Source: Callaeas wilsoni (Eukaryota > Chordata > Aves > Passeriformes > Callaeidae). Taken from it: 64,000 nt of DNA. The notes under the pieces are model-generated. The model had not been told where the DNA came from. It saw only the letters and a program-made list of their open reading frames with translations, and did no database searches. Positions 49,521 to 59,262 of the stretch are shown piece after piece. The stretch covers positions 6,328-70,327 of the forward strand of contig VWPU01012615.1 of the NCBI GenBank assembly GCA_013398955.1, read 5' to 3'. Both the position numbers and the translations under genes were made by a program. The first letter of the stretch is position 1, and each line of letters starts with the position of its first letter.

Positions 49521-51390
49521 GGCACTGTGTCTGGAGGAAGCTGCCCGTGACAAACAGGGCATTTGGTGATGCCAGCCCACCGTGGCAGCTTGCCAGGGGC
49601 TGCGAATGGGCTCTGAGTGGCTTTTTTAGCTGTCATTTGCTCCCACCCCCTCTCCAGCAGCAGAGTCCTTTCCGTGGTGCATTTCTAGGGAAGGCGTTCA
49701 GCTTTTCCAGCTGCCCCTCACGGCCCTGCCCCGCAGGGATGCTCAAGGGATGTGTTCCAGCTTTATCAGAGCGCTCAAAGGATGCCAACGCTCCGTGTCT
49801 TCTGTTCAGGCACGGTCAGCAACAGCAGGGGCAGCAGGGATGAGGCCAGATGCTCTTTCCTGAGGGCACCGTGCTTTGGCAGAGCGAGGCCAGCGGGAAT
49901 TCTCTGGCTCTGAGAGCTGGACAGGGATGCAGCAGAAGGCTGATGCTTGCTGGAATAATTCCTCCTCTTCCTCTCTGGTTTATTTTGTCTGAATGAGGCT
50001 GCTTTCACCAATTCTGAAATAAAAATGAGAGGGCTCTGACTGGGAAACTCGCTGTTTGCTAGAGTTGGCTGGAATATTTCCCATGAGTTTGGGTTTTGTA
50101 TGTGTGGAAAAAGAAATGTATTCACTGAAACTTTAGTTGAAAAACATTTACATGTCACTTTTAAGGAAAAGGCCAACCTATGTCCTCCTTCCTTCTTGTT
50201 TTCCCTGGTAAATTAATACCTTTGTGATTGAAAAGCTAATTTGGATGAACCAGGTTCTGTCCAGCCACTTGAACATCGCTTGATTGCAAGATTCCTTTAG
50301 AGGAAAAACCTGTCAGTTCTTGGAGCCATTTCACTCCGAGTGGGCTCGGTGCCGGGGGCTGACTGTACAGCCCAGCGGCCAAGGGAAACTCAGATCAATC
50401 CAATTTGGGCTAATCAAGGATCTGAACCTGGATTTCTCCGTGCCTGCCCCATGCAACCAAGATAAAGCCAGCTCTGGAAAAATACTTGCACGGGTAGCAT
50501 GGCATAAAGAGCCCAGGCTCGAGGAGCTTCCTCTGATTTAAGGAGAGGATCTGATAATTCCCCTATCACTGGCAGGGGGAGAGCAGTGCTTTTCCCAGAG
50601 CATCCTGCTCCCTCTGCAGCATCCCCGGGCTCTCCCTGCCTGCACTGCAGCCCTTTTAGCAGCCTCTAATGCGTTGCCCCACATGGGAGCAGCAGCACTA
50701 AACTGCTACCCGTGTTTGCAAACTGCCCAGCGAGCGTGGCAGCCCCGCTAAGTGCTGGCTCTGCTCGCCAAGGCGCCGGGATGAAATACAGCCTGCTTAA
50801 ATCTTGTATGTGCTCGTGTCGCATCAAACTAAGCCATCGTGGCACTTTAATATACTCCAGGCACAGCACCTCTGAGAGAGAATGAACCTGAGCAGGCTGC
50901 TGGAAGCCTGAGCTAAAGCTGGCTGTGCTGGAGCTGCCAGCAGGATGGGCTGAGCTGAGGGGATGCTGATGGGAAAAACAGGGGATCGCGTTTCTGTGCC
51001 CCAGGAGCAGAGGTGCAGCCACCCCGAGAGCTCTGCCCGGCCGAGGGAGAGGATCTGCGGGGTCACAGCATGTGCTGGTGTGTCAGGCAGTGCTGTGGCC
51101 GTGGGAGTCTCTGCCCTTCCTCGGGCTTGGCTGGCTCGAGGGGAAGGTTCTGTTCCTCTGGGGCGGCTCAGGCACTGCGGCACTGAGCAGCTTTCGCTCA
51201 GCTGACAGGAGGGACTTGCTTGACGAGGGGATGCAAAGGGAAAGCAAGGCCCTGGACACCCAGGAGGCATCTCCCTGGAGCGGTGGGACACTTTGCTGCT
51301 GCTCACTGCCTCAGTGGGCTTTGTTCTCTCGAGGAGGTTTTGGGAACGCTGGTACTTCCTCTGCCCACTTGCCTTTGCTCTGTGTTGCAG
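49521..51390 (+). other. Intronic sequence upstream of the first coding exon
   Basis: Nothing is recognised until a strong acceptor (pyrimidine-rich tract ending ttgcag) at 51389-51390. Confidence 0.45.
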
Positions 51391-51530
51391 GTTTCTTTCC
51401 GCGTGAGTCCCTGAGGTTCCTGCTGGCAGCTGGAACCAGCGGTGCCCTGCAGAAGTGCCCTCCTGTTCCTGGGCTCAGCAGCCGAGGCCCCTCCAAACCT
51501 GCTTCTGCAATGGGTGGGTTGTAAGCACTG
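51391..51530 (+). other. B3GAT1: Candidate 5' exon carrying the long-isoform (GlcAT-PL) start
   Basis: A good acceptor (gctctgtgttgcag) ends at 51390. Two donors follow: one after 51513 (ATGG|GTGGGT) and a stronger one after 51530 (CTG|GTAAGA). If the first is joined to the acceptor before 51669, the start codon at 51510-51512 plus one G reads into GT AAT GAG. The product then begins MGNEELWAQ, matching the 13-residue N-terminal extension of mammalian GlcAT-PL. That ATG has G at -3 and G at +4, a strong context. If the second donor is used, the same ATG opens only four codons before a stop, and translation would start at 51704 to give the 334-residue short form. This is a splice-signal prediction without transcript support. 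Confidence 0.45.
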
Positions 51531-51703
51531 GTAAGACCCACGAGCTGTGTCGCCTTCGCTGCTCTCTCCCTCTCTCGCGTTCTCTCTCTCTGTCCTTGCT
51601 CCTTCCTGCCCATTTATTTCTGTTCTCCGTGTGCTCTGCTGTTCTGTCTCTGGGGTTTTCACTGTCAGGTAATGAGGAGCTGTGGGCCCAGTCAGTCTTG
51701 GAG

Positions 51704-51815
51704 ATGCCGAAGAGACGAGACATCCTGGCTATCGTGCTGATAGTTCTGCCCTGGACACTACTAATCACCGTCTGGCACCAGAGCACCATTGCTCCACTGC
51801 TTGCAGTGCACAAGG
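51704..51815 (+). CDS. B3GAT1: B3GAT1 coding exon 1: cytoplasmic tail and membrane anchor
   Basis: Codes for residues 1-37 plus the first base of codon 38 of galactosylgalactosylxylosylprotein 3-beta-glucuronosyltransferase 1. It reads MPKRRDILAIVL and on to LLAVHK, near-identical to mammalian GlcAT-P. A short basic cytoplasmic tail (residues 1-5) is followed by a signal anchor at about residues 6-24, giving a type II Golgi membrane protein. The exon starts at 51669 after a strong pyrimidine tract and ttcactgtcag, and ends at the donor AAGG|GTGAGA. The 35 bases before the ATG also read in frame (NEELWAQSVLE), matching the longer GlcAT-PL isoform, so the whole exon is probably coding in some transcripts. 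The short-form ATG has a G at -3. Confidence 0.95.
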
Positions 51816-54499
51816 GTGAGAGAAACCAAACCAGCCCATGCCAAGTCCGTGCATCCCCCCTTCGTCCTCATCTCCTCTCTCATTTCATTTCTCCATGGCA
51901 GCCATGCTCATCTCAGCTCCCAGACCATGCCCATGCAGGAGCCTCCCCACCTCTGCTGTAGGAACAGCCCAGTGCTCGTAGGGGTTCTTCAGAGGCGTCA
52001 AACTCCACCTCATGGGATGTCTTTGCTGCACTTGGAGAGCTCTTCATGGCCTAAATCCAGAGTGCTGCTTCTCTTTGTTCCCTGAGAGAGGATTCCCTCC
52101 CTGCTGGCCTTTGCAGCGCCCTGCACACAAAGTTATTCCAGCGGGAAAGCTGCAAAAGAGGGAGCAGAGGAGACAAAGCTGCCACTCGAGGCAGCTGCTC
52201 TGGGAGGCGTGAGGCTGAGAGCACTTTTTAAGGAAAGCAGAAAAGCAGTGCTCTTGCACTTGAAGGAGAAGGCGAGAGCCACATGTCACCTGCCTGGGAG
52301 AGTTACAAAGCTATGAGAAGTGGACTTCCACGCTGCCTGTCACTGCAGTAAATACAGCCCTGGCCCAAATCAGGGGGCTGGAGGAAGCTGTTTTGGCCAG
52401 AGGCATCCTGGTTTGGGTCCTGTTCTTGGCACAGCAGCAATATCTAAGGGCTGTGGGAGCTCTTGGGGGTTGGAAGAAGCCACGCTGCCTTCTGCCAGCT
52501 TCCTTCTGGGTTCTGCCCTTCTGCTGTGGGCAGGCTGGTCTGGGGAAAGAAGGCCAGCTCATTTTCAGGACCCTTTCATCCTCTCTGGCCTCTTTCTCTG
52601 AGGGATTCTCTCCCCTTTTAGTGCTGGTCCCCATCCTCCACAGCTGCTTACCCCTTTGCTGGACACACTGATTTGCAGTTTGAGTTGTAGGAAGTTCAGT
52701 CTGTCCTGAGCAGCTTTCCCTTCCTCCTGACAGCCACCTCTGAGGCTTTGGGAGGGGAAAAATGACTCTGATCCCTGCTGGAAGGCGAATGGTGTTTCAG
52801 ATGATGAGGGAGCCACTGGGCTCTAAAACAGGGCTTTAAAGATGACGAAAAACACGCTGCCTGTCTGCACAGCAGTTTGATCACTGCCCTAAAAGCTGTT
52901 TTCTGTGAACAGCCACTGCAGTTACAGCACAGAGACCACTCCAATGGCTCGGCCAAGAACTCGCCAATGACCTTGATGAGACACTTCTCTGCTTCTCAGA
53001 GCCCCCGGTGGAAAGCGAGTGCTGGTAGAGACCGACCTGAAAGCTCTCGAGAGGAATCATTTCGTTCTCATGAAGCATTTCTGAGCTGCTCTGCTCACAG
53101 GTGCTGGGAGAGATGTGCACCTGGAGATGCCCAGAACAGCAGAGCTTCCCCGTGCCAGGGCTTACAGCTGAGGCTTTGACCTGCAGGGCTTTACAAACTC
53201 TCGGGCACCGTCCTGGCTAATTACATTTGCGTCTGTGTCCAATGCATTTCGCAGATTTATTTCTGAATCGATTCCAGCGTTCTCTGCTCTCGGAGAGCTC
53301 TGCTGTGTGATGCTGAGGTGCTTTGCAGTGCACAGGGTCTTGTATCAACATGTACCCCGTTCCCTCCCCCAAATATCCACCCTCCCTCTGTCAGTGCCAT
53401 GGAGTACGAGGCCTTCATTCGGTTCAGGTATCAAAGCCTGTGCTGCTGGAAGAATAACACGCTATGAAAAAGCCATGGCTAGTCCCCTGCTGGGTCAGAT
53501 CTAATGGCTCTCTGTTCCTGCTCTTTCTCATCTCAAGTTCCTGGTAGTTACCTGATTTTGCAAAATCTGTGGCTCAGAGTGTTCTGTGCCCACTGGAGAG
53601 GCAGCCTTACATCCTGAGTGGGGGTCCCCTTCATCTCTGCAGACTGAAACTGTGGAGGTTGCACCCTGGAAAAGTGGCAGGTGCGTCAACATTGGTTTTC
53701 CTTGAGCTGATGGTGAACAATTTGCAAGGATTTTATATGTTTGGATCAGAGCATCCAATCTTTAGGCTGTTCATTGCTCACATCTGCACCCCTGAGAGGG
53801 CTGTTATGTTCAGAGGGGCCTTTTTGAGGCAGGTTAGTTAGAGGCAAGGGAAAGTCTCTGCAGGAAAAAAACCTACAATTACAGGCTCTAATTTCCACTC
53901 TCCATTTCTGGATTTGAAGTGTGTCTGTCCCCACTTCTCTGTGCCTGTCAGAGAGCAGTGGGGCACTGCAGTGTCCTGCCCAGACCGTGCTGCTGGGGAT
54001 CTTCTCTGGCCTGGTGTTTTCCACCAGTCGTTTCCCTGCCTCTCAGTCCAGGTGCTCCAGTGCCTGAGCACACAGCTGAGTCCTGTCCCACTGAGTGTGG
54101 TGCCCAGAGCACCGGAGCTCTTCAGGAATGATGGATCATCAGTCCACGTGGCTATTTCCTTCATCTGGATCCAATTGCTCCACGATCCTGTCTCTTCTGA
54201 GTGCTTTCTGAAGCTGCTTGTTGTGAGCACTCAGCCCAGTTGTCCTGGGCTCTCAGGTTTTGGGGTTTTTTTTTGTGCTGGTTTTCTAGCAGCAGAATCT
54301 TCTTTTCTCACGTGTGTTTGTCCCTGATTCCTTTATTTATTTATGCGTGCCCTTATCTATGAAAGCCTCCACCCGAGCCCGTTTCCTCTCCTTGCCCCCC
54401 GAGGCTGACCCGCCGGTAGCCGCAGCCTGCTGGCTCAGCCGGGGGGTGCCGGACGCCCGAGTCCATGCGGCTTTCTCTTCTCTCCATGCCCTTGCCCAG
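51816..54499 (+). other. B3GAT1 intron
   Basis: A 2.7-kb intron with GT (51816) and AG (54498-54499) ends. Phase is after the first base of codon 38. No repeats or other genes are recognised inside. Confidence 0.85.
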
Positions 54500-55008
54500 A
54501 TGATGGTGGTGACTCCCAGCGTGATCTCGCTGCAGGCTTGGACTCCAAGGAATACTGCCTGTCGGACCGGGACATTGTGGAGGTGGTGAGGACAGAGTAC
54601 GTTTACACGCGCCCACCCCCGTGGTCAGACACGCTGCCCACCATCCATGTGGTCACCCCCACCTACAGCCGGCCCGTGCAGAAGGCAGAGCTGACCCGGC
54701 TGGCCAACACCCTCCTGCACGTGCCCAACCTGCACTGGATCCTGGTGGAGGATTCCCAGCGCCGCACGCCGCTCATCACCCGGCTGCTGCGGGACACGGG
54801 GCTCAACTACACGCACCTCAACGTGGAGACGCCCCGCAACTACAAACTGCGCGGGGACATGAGAGACCCCCGCATCCCCCGCGGCACCATGCAGAGGAAC
54901 CTGGCCCTCAGGTGGCTGAGAGAGACGTTTAACAAAAACAACAGCCAGCCCGGGATTGTTTACTTTGCTGATGATGATAACACCTACAGCCTGGAGCTCT
55001 TCGAGGAG
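54500..55008 (+). CDS. B3GAT1: B3GAT1 coding exon 2: stem and UDP-GlcA-binding half of the catalytic domain
   Basis: Codes for the rest of codon 38 to residue 207. Residues 38-55 are the stem, which differs most from mammals. Then come EYC and SDRDIVEVVRTEYVYTRP, the nucleotide-binding core HVVTPTYSRPVQKAELTRL (from residue 87) and VED (120-122). The metal- and UDP-binding DDD is at residues 195-197. N-glycosylation sequons fall at N140 (NYT) and N184 (NNS), as in the mammalian enzyme. The exon follows cccttgcccag and ends at the donor GAGGAG|GTAAGA on a codon boundary. Numbering agrees with the 334-residue human protein with no insertion or deletion. The enzyme moves GlcA from UDP-GlcA to terminal Gal-beta-1,4-GlcNAc of glycoproteins in the Golgi, the step before sulfation to the HNK-1 epitope. 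Confidence 0.97.
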
Positions 55009-57202
55009 GTAAGAGCCTGCTGGGGGGGGATGAACGGGGCTGATGAGTCCGGGGAGGGGGTGAGAGATGCTGTGAGTGAACTGAGGAGATGCTGGGCATG
55101 TCCTCTCCTGAGCTCTGGATTAGTCTTGGCTGCAGTCACTGCAGCCGTGCTAGATTTTCTCCGGGGCTCCGTTACCCTATGTGTTTCCCAGAGTCAAAGC
55201 ACCCCGGGTTATCTGCGGCGTATGATCAGGAGACAGCTTCCATGGAAAGGGAGCTAATGAGGAGCTGCTTTCCCCTGTGGGGAGCCTTCTCAGGGCTGGA
55301 ACATCCCCTGCTGTCCGACGTGCAAAGAAACCTCGCCCATCCTCCTTCCTTGCCTCATCCTGGAGATTTCCAGCTGATCTGATGTTTTCTACCTTCCTCC
55401 TCCACCACTTGGCTGTCTGTTAATTCCTGTCTGTTTTGATTTGAGGAGTCCCTGGGGCTCCTTTTCCTTCCCTGCCGTTTGCCTTTGTTTGCTCCCATCC
55501 CACGGTTAAATTCCGCGGCTCTCAGGAGCCCGGCGCCTGCTCCGCACCGACCCCGGCTGAGGCAGCAGTGCCCTGTCAGAGCTGTGTCAGCACAGCCACA
55601 GCATCTCCAGCACATCTTGTTCAGAGACGTTCTCTGTGCTTGTCTCTGCCTTGCTGCACGCACGAGGAGCAGGAGTTTGTCAGGGATTTTGCCTCCCTGC
55701 CTGGAGAAGCGGAGCCCTCCGTGCACTGCCTGGGCGAGGGATGTCTCTGTGCCAGGACACATGTGCAGCTTTTCCCCCCGGAGCAATTCCTCTTGCAGCA
55801 CCCGGGCATGGATGTCTCGCAGGCTGCTGTCAGCAGTCCAGGCCTCTGGCATCTCCCCCTGGAAGTTTGCAGCTCCAGGGCTGAATTTCAGCGTGTCCCG
55901 ACAATCTGGTTGGGCTTGAGCAGGGGGAGGTTTCCAGGGGCTTTCCCGCCTTTGCTCTTTGTTCCAGTCCAGCTGGGGCTCTAAATGAGCTCCTGTCTGC
56001 AGGTTTGAATGGTCTTACAGTGCCAGGTACTTCGCCTGGCTTCCAGCTCAGAAATTACTTGTTCCCTTGCTCTCCTGAGGCCAAGCTCTTGCAGCAAGGG
56101 ACAAGAAAGGAGGATTGCTTCCTTCCCCACCAGCTGCCAGTTTTCATACCAGGGATCTCCTATTTATTTCCTTATCCATGCTTCTTTCCTTTCCCCAATG
56201 GCTCTCACTTTAGCTTGCACAGCCACAGGAATACACACGCTTTGAAAGCTGAAAGTGAATTCAGACTGAATTTCTTTCTTCCCCCGTTCCCTTTGAGGCT
56301 GGCTCTGGCAGCATCTTGAGACAGACTCCTCACATGAATAAAGCAGAAAGGGTTCCTTCATTCACTCGTGTGCTGTGCTCACAGAGCCTTCTCCTCTCTG
56401 ATATGTCTCTGCAGTTAAGGTCACTGAGCCAAGGAAATGTGCTGTGAAATGCAGGAGACACACATTATTGTTCCCTGTGGACAGGGGCTGCCGTTAGCAG
56501 CTGTATAATGCAGGAGGGCAAGTGCCAGAGCTCTTCTGCTCTCGTTTGCAGTAATTAGCAGTGATGAGATTAGCTCTGGGAGATCCCTGATCTAAGAGAG
56601 CGAGCTGAGAGTGGAACAGGAGGCTGAGCCTGCCAGGGAGCAGGGCAGGGTGCAGGGGTGAGCGGGCAGAGCGGCATTCAAAGCATCTGCCTTGGCAAGC
56701 GCAGGCGGCCGAAGGGGCCCTGGAGGCTCCGCTCTGTTTTTGGTGACTCCAGGGAGCAGAGGCGCCCGGCGCTGTTCCTCAGGGCAGGAGCAGCGAGACA
56801 GGACTGTCCTGCCTGCTGGGAATGTCTGGAGAGGCCGTGCTTCCCAGCTGGCCCCGAGGCTGGGAGCTGCAGTGCCTCACTCTGGAGATGCCTTTAGCCC
56901 TGTACGGGCTGAGACTGCAGCTTAAATGCCTTAGCAGAGACCACCTTTCTTCCTAGATGTGCCATTCTTTCGTTTCCAGGTGGCATTGGACAAGGTGCTT
57001 CTGTCCCATGTCTTGATTTGCCCGCACGGATCCCAACAGCTGGACAAAAGCCCCGCTCAGAAATCCCAGAGCTTTTCCTTCTTGGCAGCTCTGTTTTCAG
57101 TGCTGAGTCCAGCTCGGCTCCGTGGCCATTGTTGTTGTTAGCTGCCACTTTCCAAAGCACTTCACTTCCCCAGCTCCCGCACGGGCAGCCTTTACAGGTG
57201 AG
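55009..57202 (+). other. B3GAT1 intron, left part
   Basis: Begins with donor GTAAGA at 55009. The full intron is 3.5 kb (to 58544) in phase 0. No recognisable repeat or gene lies in this part; an LTR and a minisatellite fill its right half. Confidence 0.7.
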
Positions 57203-57815
57203 TGTTGAGGTGCTGCCCGGGGTGGAACTGCTCCGGGGTGGATGTTAAGAACGGAGAGGGGAGAGCTTGGACAAGTCCAGGCCTCTGGCAGTAGACAGTA
57301 GCTTTATTGAGGCAGCCAGCACCCCAAAACCACTCTCGCTCACAAGTTCTTAATAATGGCTGATCAGGTCTCTTACAACATGAATTATTTATTGAACAGA
57401 CCAAGGAAAACGGCCATAAGACTTTAACAGGTTACTTACAGGATAAACAAAGAAACGCTACTAGTAGATAAACGATTCTGTGCACGATGGTAATAAGGTG
57501 CCTATATTACAGCTAGTGAAGAAATAGCATAGATTAGGATTCAGTGTATCTTACCATCCAGTTTCTGATGCGGCACACATAGGATCCTTTGCTCTCAATT
57601 TCTGGAAAAGTAACCATGAAGATGCTTCAGGGAGAAGTCCTGCGCATTTCCAGGGAGTGTGTAGGAGACTTCTGCCTCTGTGAAAACTTGTGTAGCTCTG
57701 ATAGTTGTAAAAGTAGTGTCTTTTTAGTCAAGAATTCCTAGCTTATCTCTCTACACCTTGCCAGAGATAACTCACTGCTGGACACCTGTCCGGCCTGGGT
57801 CGTCTCACCAATTCA
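57203..57815 (-). mobile_element. Probable solo LTR in reverse orientation within a B3GAT1 intron
   Basis: The segment is AT-rich, unlike its GC-rich surroundings, and reads as an LTR on the minus strand. It would start TGAATTGGTG and end CCTCAACA, with AATAAA near the 3' end (tttatt at 57303-57308). Near-perfect 5-bp flanks, GTGAG, occur at 57198-57202 and 57817-57821, with one extra base on the right. A 5-bp duplication would fit ERVL/spumavirus-like elements, but the extra base leaves boundaries and class uncertain. It lies antisense to the gene and has no viral coding sequence. Confidence 0.6.
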
Positions 57816-57930
57816 TGTGAGGGGGGAAGAATGTCTGGAGCCATGCAGCAGCTGATGGACAGAGAAGAAGGGCTTTCTGTGCTGGAGAGGGGACAGGGAC
57901 ATCCTGCCGCACTGGAGCGCAGGTTGTTGG

Positions 57931-58480
57931 CTCCGGCTGGAGCTCGGGACCGTCGGATCCCAGGCGCGGTGGTTCCGCGGGGGGCAGGCGGACGGGACCG
58001 TCAGATCCCAGGCGAGGTGGTTGTGCTGGGGGCAGGCGGACGGGACCGTCGGATCCCAAGTGAGGTGGTTGTGCTGGGGGCTGGCGGACGGGACCGTTGG
58101 ATCGTAGGCGAGGTGATTGTGCTGGGGGCAGGAGGACGGGACCGTCGGATCGTAGGCGAGGTGATTGTACTGGGGGCAGGAGGACGGGACCGTCGGATCG
58201 TAGGCGAGGTGATTGTACTGGGGGCAGGAGGACGGGACCGTCGGATCGTAGGCGAGGTGATTGTACTGGGGGCAGGAGGACGGGACCGTCGGATCCCAGG
58301 CGAGGTGGTTCCACTGGGGGCAGGAGGACGGGACCGTCAGATCCCGGGGGAGGTGGTTCCACTGGGGGCAGGAGGACGGGACCGTCAGATCCCGGGGGAG
58401 GTGGTTCCACTGGGGGCAGGAGGACGGGACCGTCAGATCCCAGGCGAGGTGGTTGTGCTGGGGGCAGGCGGAAGGCGCAG
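57931..58480. repeat. 48-bp minisatellite beside B3GAT1 coding exon 3
   Basis: Eleven units plus a partial one repeat every 48 bp. The marker gggaccgtc starts at 57946, 57994, 58042, 58090, 58138, 58186, 58234, 58282, 58330, 58378 and 58426. Units fall into subtypes (gatcccagg, gatcgtagg, gatcccggg), with like subtypes adjacent, as expected from local duplication. Because 48 is 16 codons, frames stay open on both strands. The + frame in phase with the downstream exon is open from 57831 through the acceptor. The array ends about 65 bp before the splice acceptor. G runs (ggggg, ggg) could form quadruplexes. Confidence 0.95.
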
Positions 58481-58544
58481 GTGGAGGATCCTCGCGGTGG
58501 AGGACCCGCGTGGCCAGCGTGTCCCTGTGTGTGCTCGCCCCCAG

Positions 58545-58841
58545 ATGCGCAGCACCAGGAAGGTGTCGGTGTGGCCGGTGGCCTTCGTGGGCGGCCTGCG
58601 CTACGAGTCGCCCAAGGTGAACGCGGCGGGGAAGGTGTACGGCTGGAAAACCGTGTTCGACCCGCACCGCCCCTTCGCCATCGACATGGCCGGGTTCGCC
58701 GTCAACCTCAGGCTCATCCTGCAGCGCTCTCAGGCCTACTTCAAACTGCGGGGAGTCAAGGGGGGCTACCAGGAGAGCAGCCTGCTCCGCGAGCTGGTCA
58801 CCCTCAACGACCTCGAGCCCAAGGCTGCCAATTGCACTAAG
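58545..58841 (+). CDS. B3GAT1: B3GAT1 coding exon 3: acceptor-binding half of the catalytic domain
   Basis: Codes for residues 208-306 (MRSTRKVSVWPVAFVGG to LEPKAANCTK). It contains WKTVFDPHRPFAIDMAGFAVNL and GGYQESSLL. The glutamate of YQES is residue 284, the catalytic base known in GlcAT-P. A sequon NCT lies at N303. Both ends are in phase 0: acceptor gctcgcccccag before 58545 and donor AAG|GTATGG after 58841. The remaining 28 or so residues (mammalian ILVWHTRTE onward, with the UDP-contacting His and Arg) are not found before 64000, so the coding sequence here is incomplete at its 3' end because of the window and not because of damage. Confidence 0.97.
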
Positions 58842-58920
58842 GTATGGTCTCGTCCTCGTGCGGGGTGGGGAGGAGCCAGAGGGGGAAGGCAGCCCGGTCA
58901 GCCCCATCACTGCACCGCTT

Positions 58921-59262
58921 CACAGGGTCACGGAATATCCTGAGCTGGAAGGATTGTGCAACTCCTGCCCCAGCAATCCCACCCTGTGCACTCCTGGGAG
59001 TGGTGTCCAAATGCTCCTGGAGCTCTGGCAGCCTCGGGGCCATGCCCACTCCCCGGGGAGCCTGGGCAGTGCCCAGCACCCTCTGGGGGAAGAACCGTTC
59101 CCTGATCTCCAACCTAACCTTCCCCCTGGCACAGCTCCAGCCATTCCCTGTGTCCTGTCCCTGCTCACCAGAGAGAAGAGATCGGTGCCTGTCCGTGCAC
59201 TGCCCCTCATGAAGGAATTGCAGACAGCTATGAGCCTCCCCTCAGTCCCCTCCAGGCTGCTC
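58921..59262 (-). mobile_element. CR1 LINE 3' fragment
   Basis: Starts just 79 bp after coding exon 3. On + it reads cacagggtcacggaatatcc and keeps the CR1 tail landmarks in order: gagctggaagg, caactcctgcccc, gtccaaatgctcctggagct, ctccccggggagcctgggca, accctctgggggaagaaccg, ctgatctccaacctaacctt and gagagaagagatcggtgcc. As the reverse complement of the 3' end, it lies on the minus strand. It is the longest CR1 copy in the window. Confidence 0.93.

Noticed and set aside
51455..51961. 168-codon open frame reading through into the B3GAT1 start
   Set aside because: It crosses a clear splice acceptor at 51668 and the donor at 51815, so it is a mixture of intron and exon; only 51669-51815 is supported as coding.
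57813..58910. 365-codon minus-strand and 370-codon plus-strand open frames
   Set aside because: They are created by the 48-bp repeat, whose unit is a multiple of three. The only real coding part is 58545-58841 on +.
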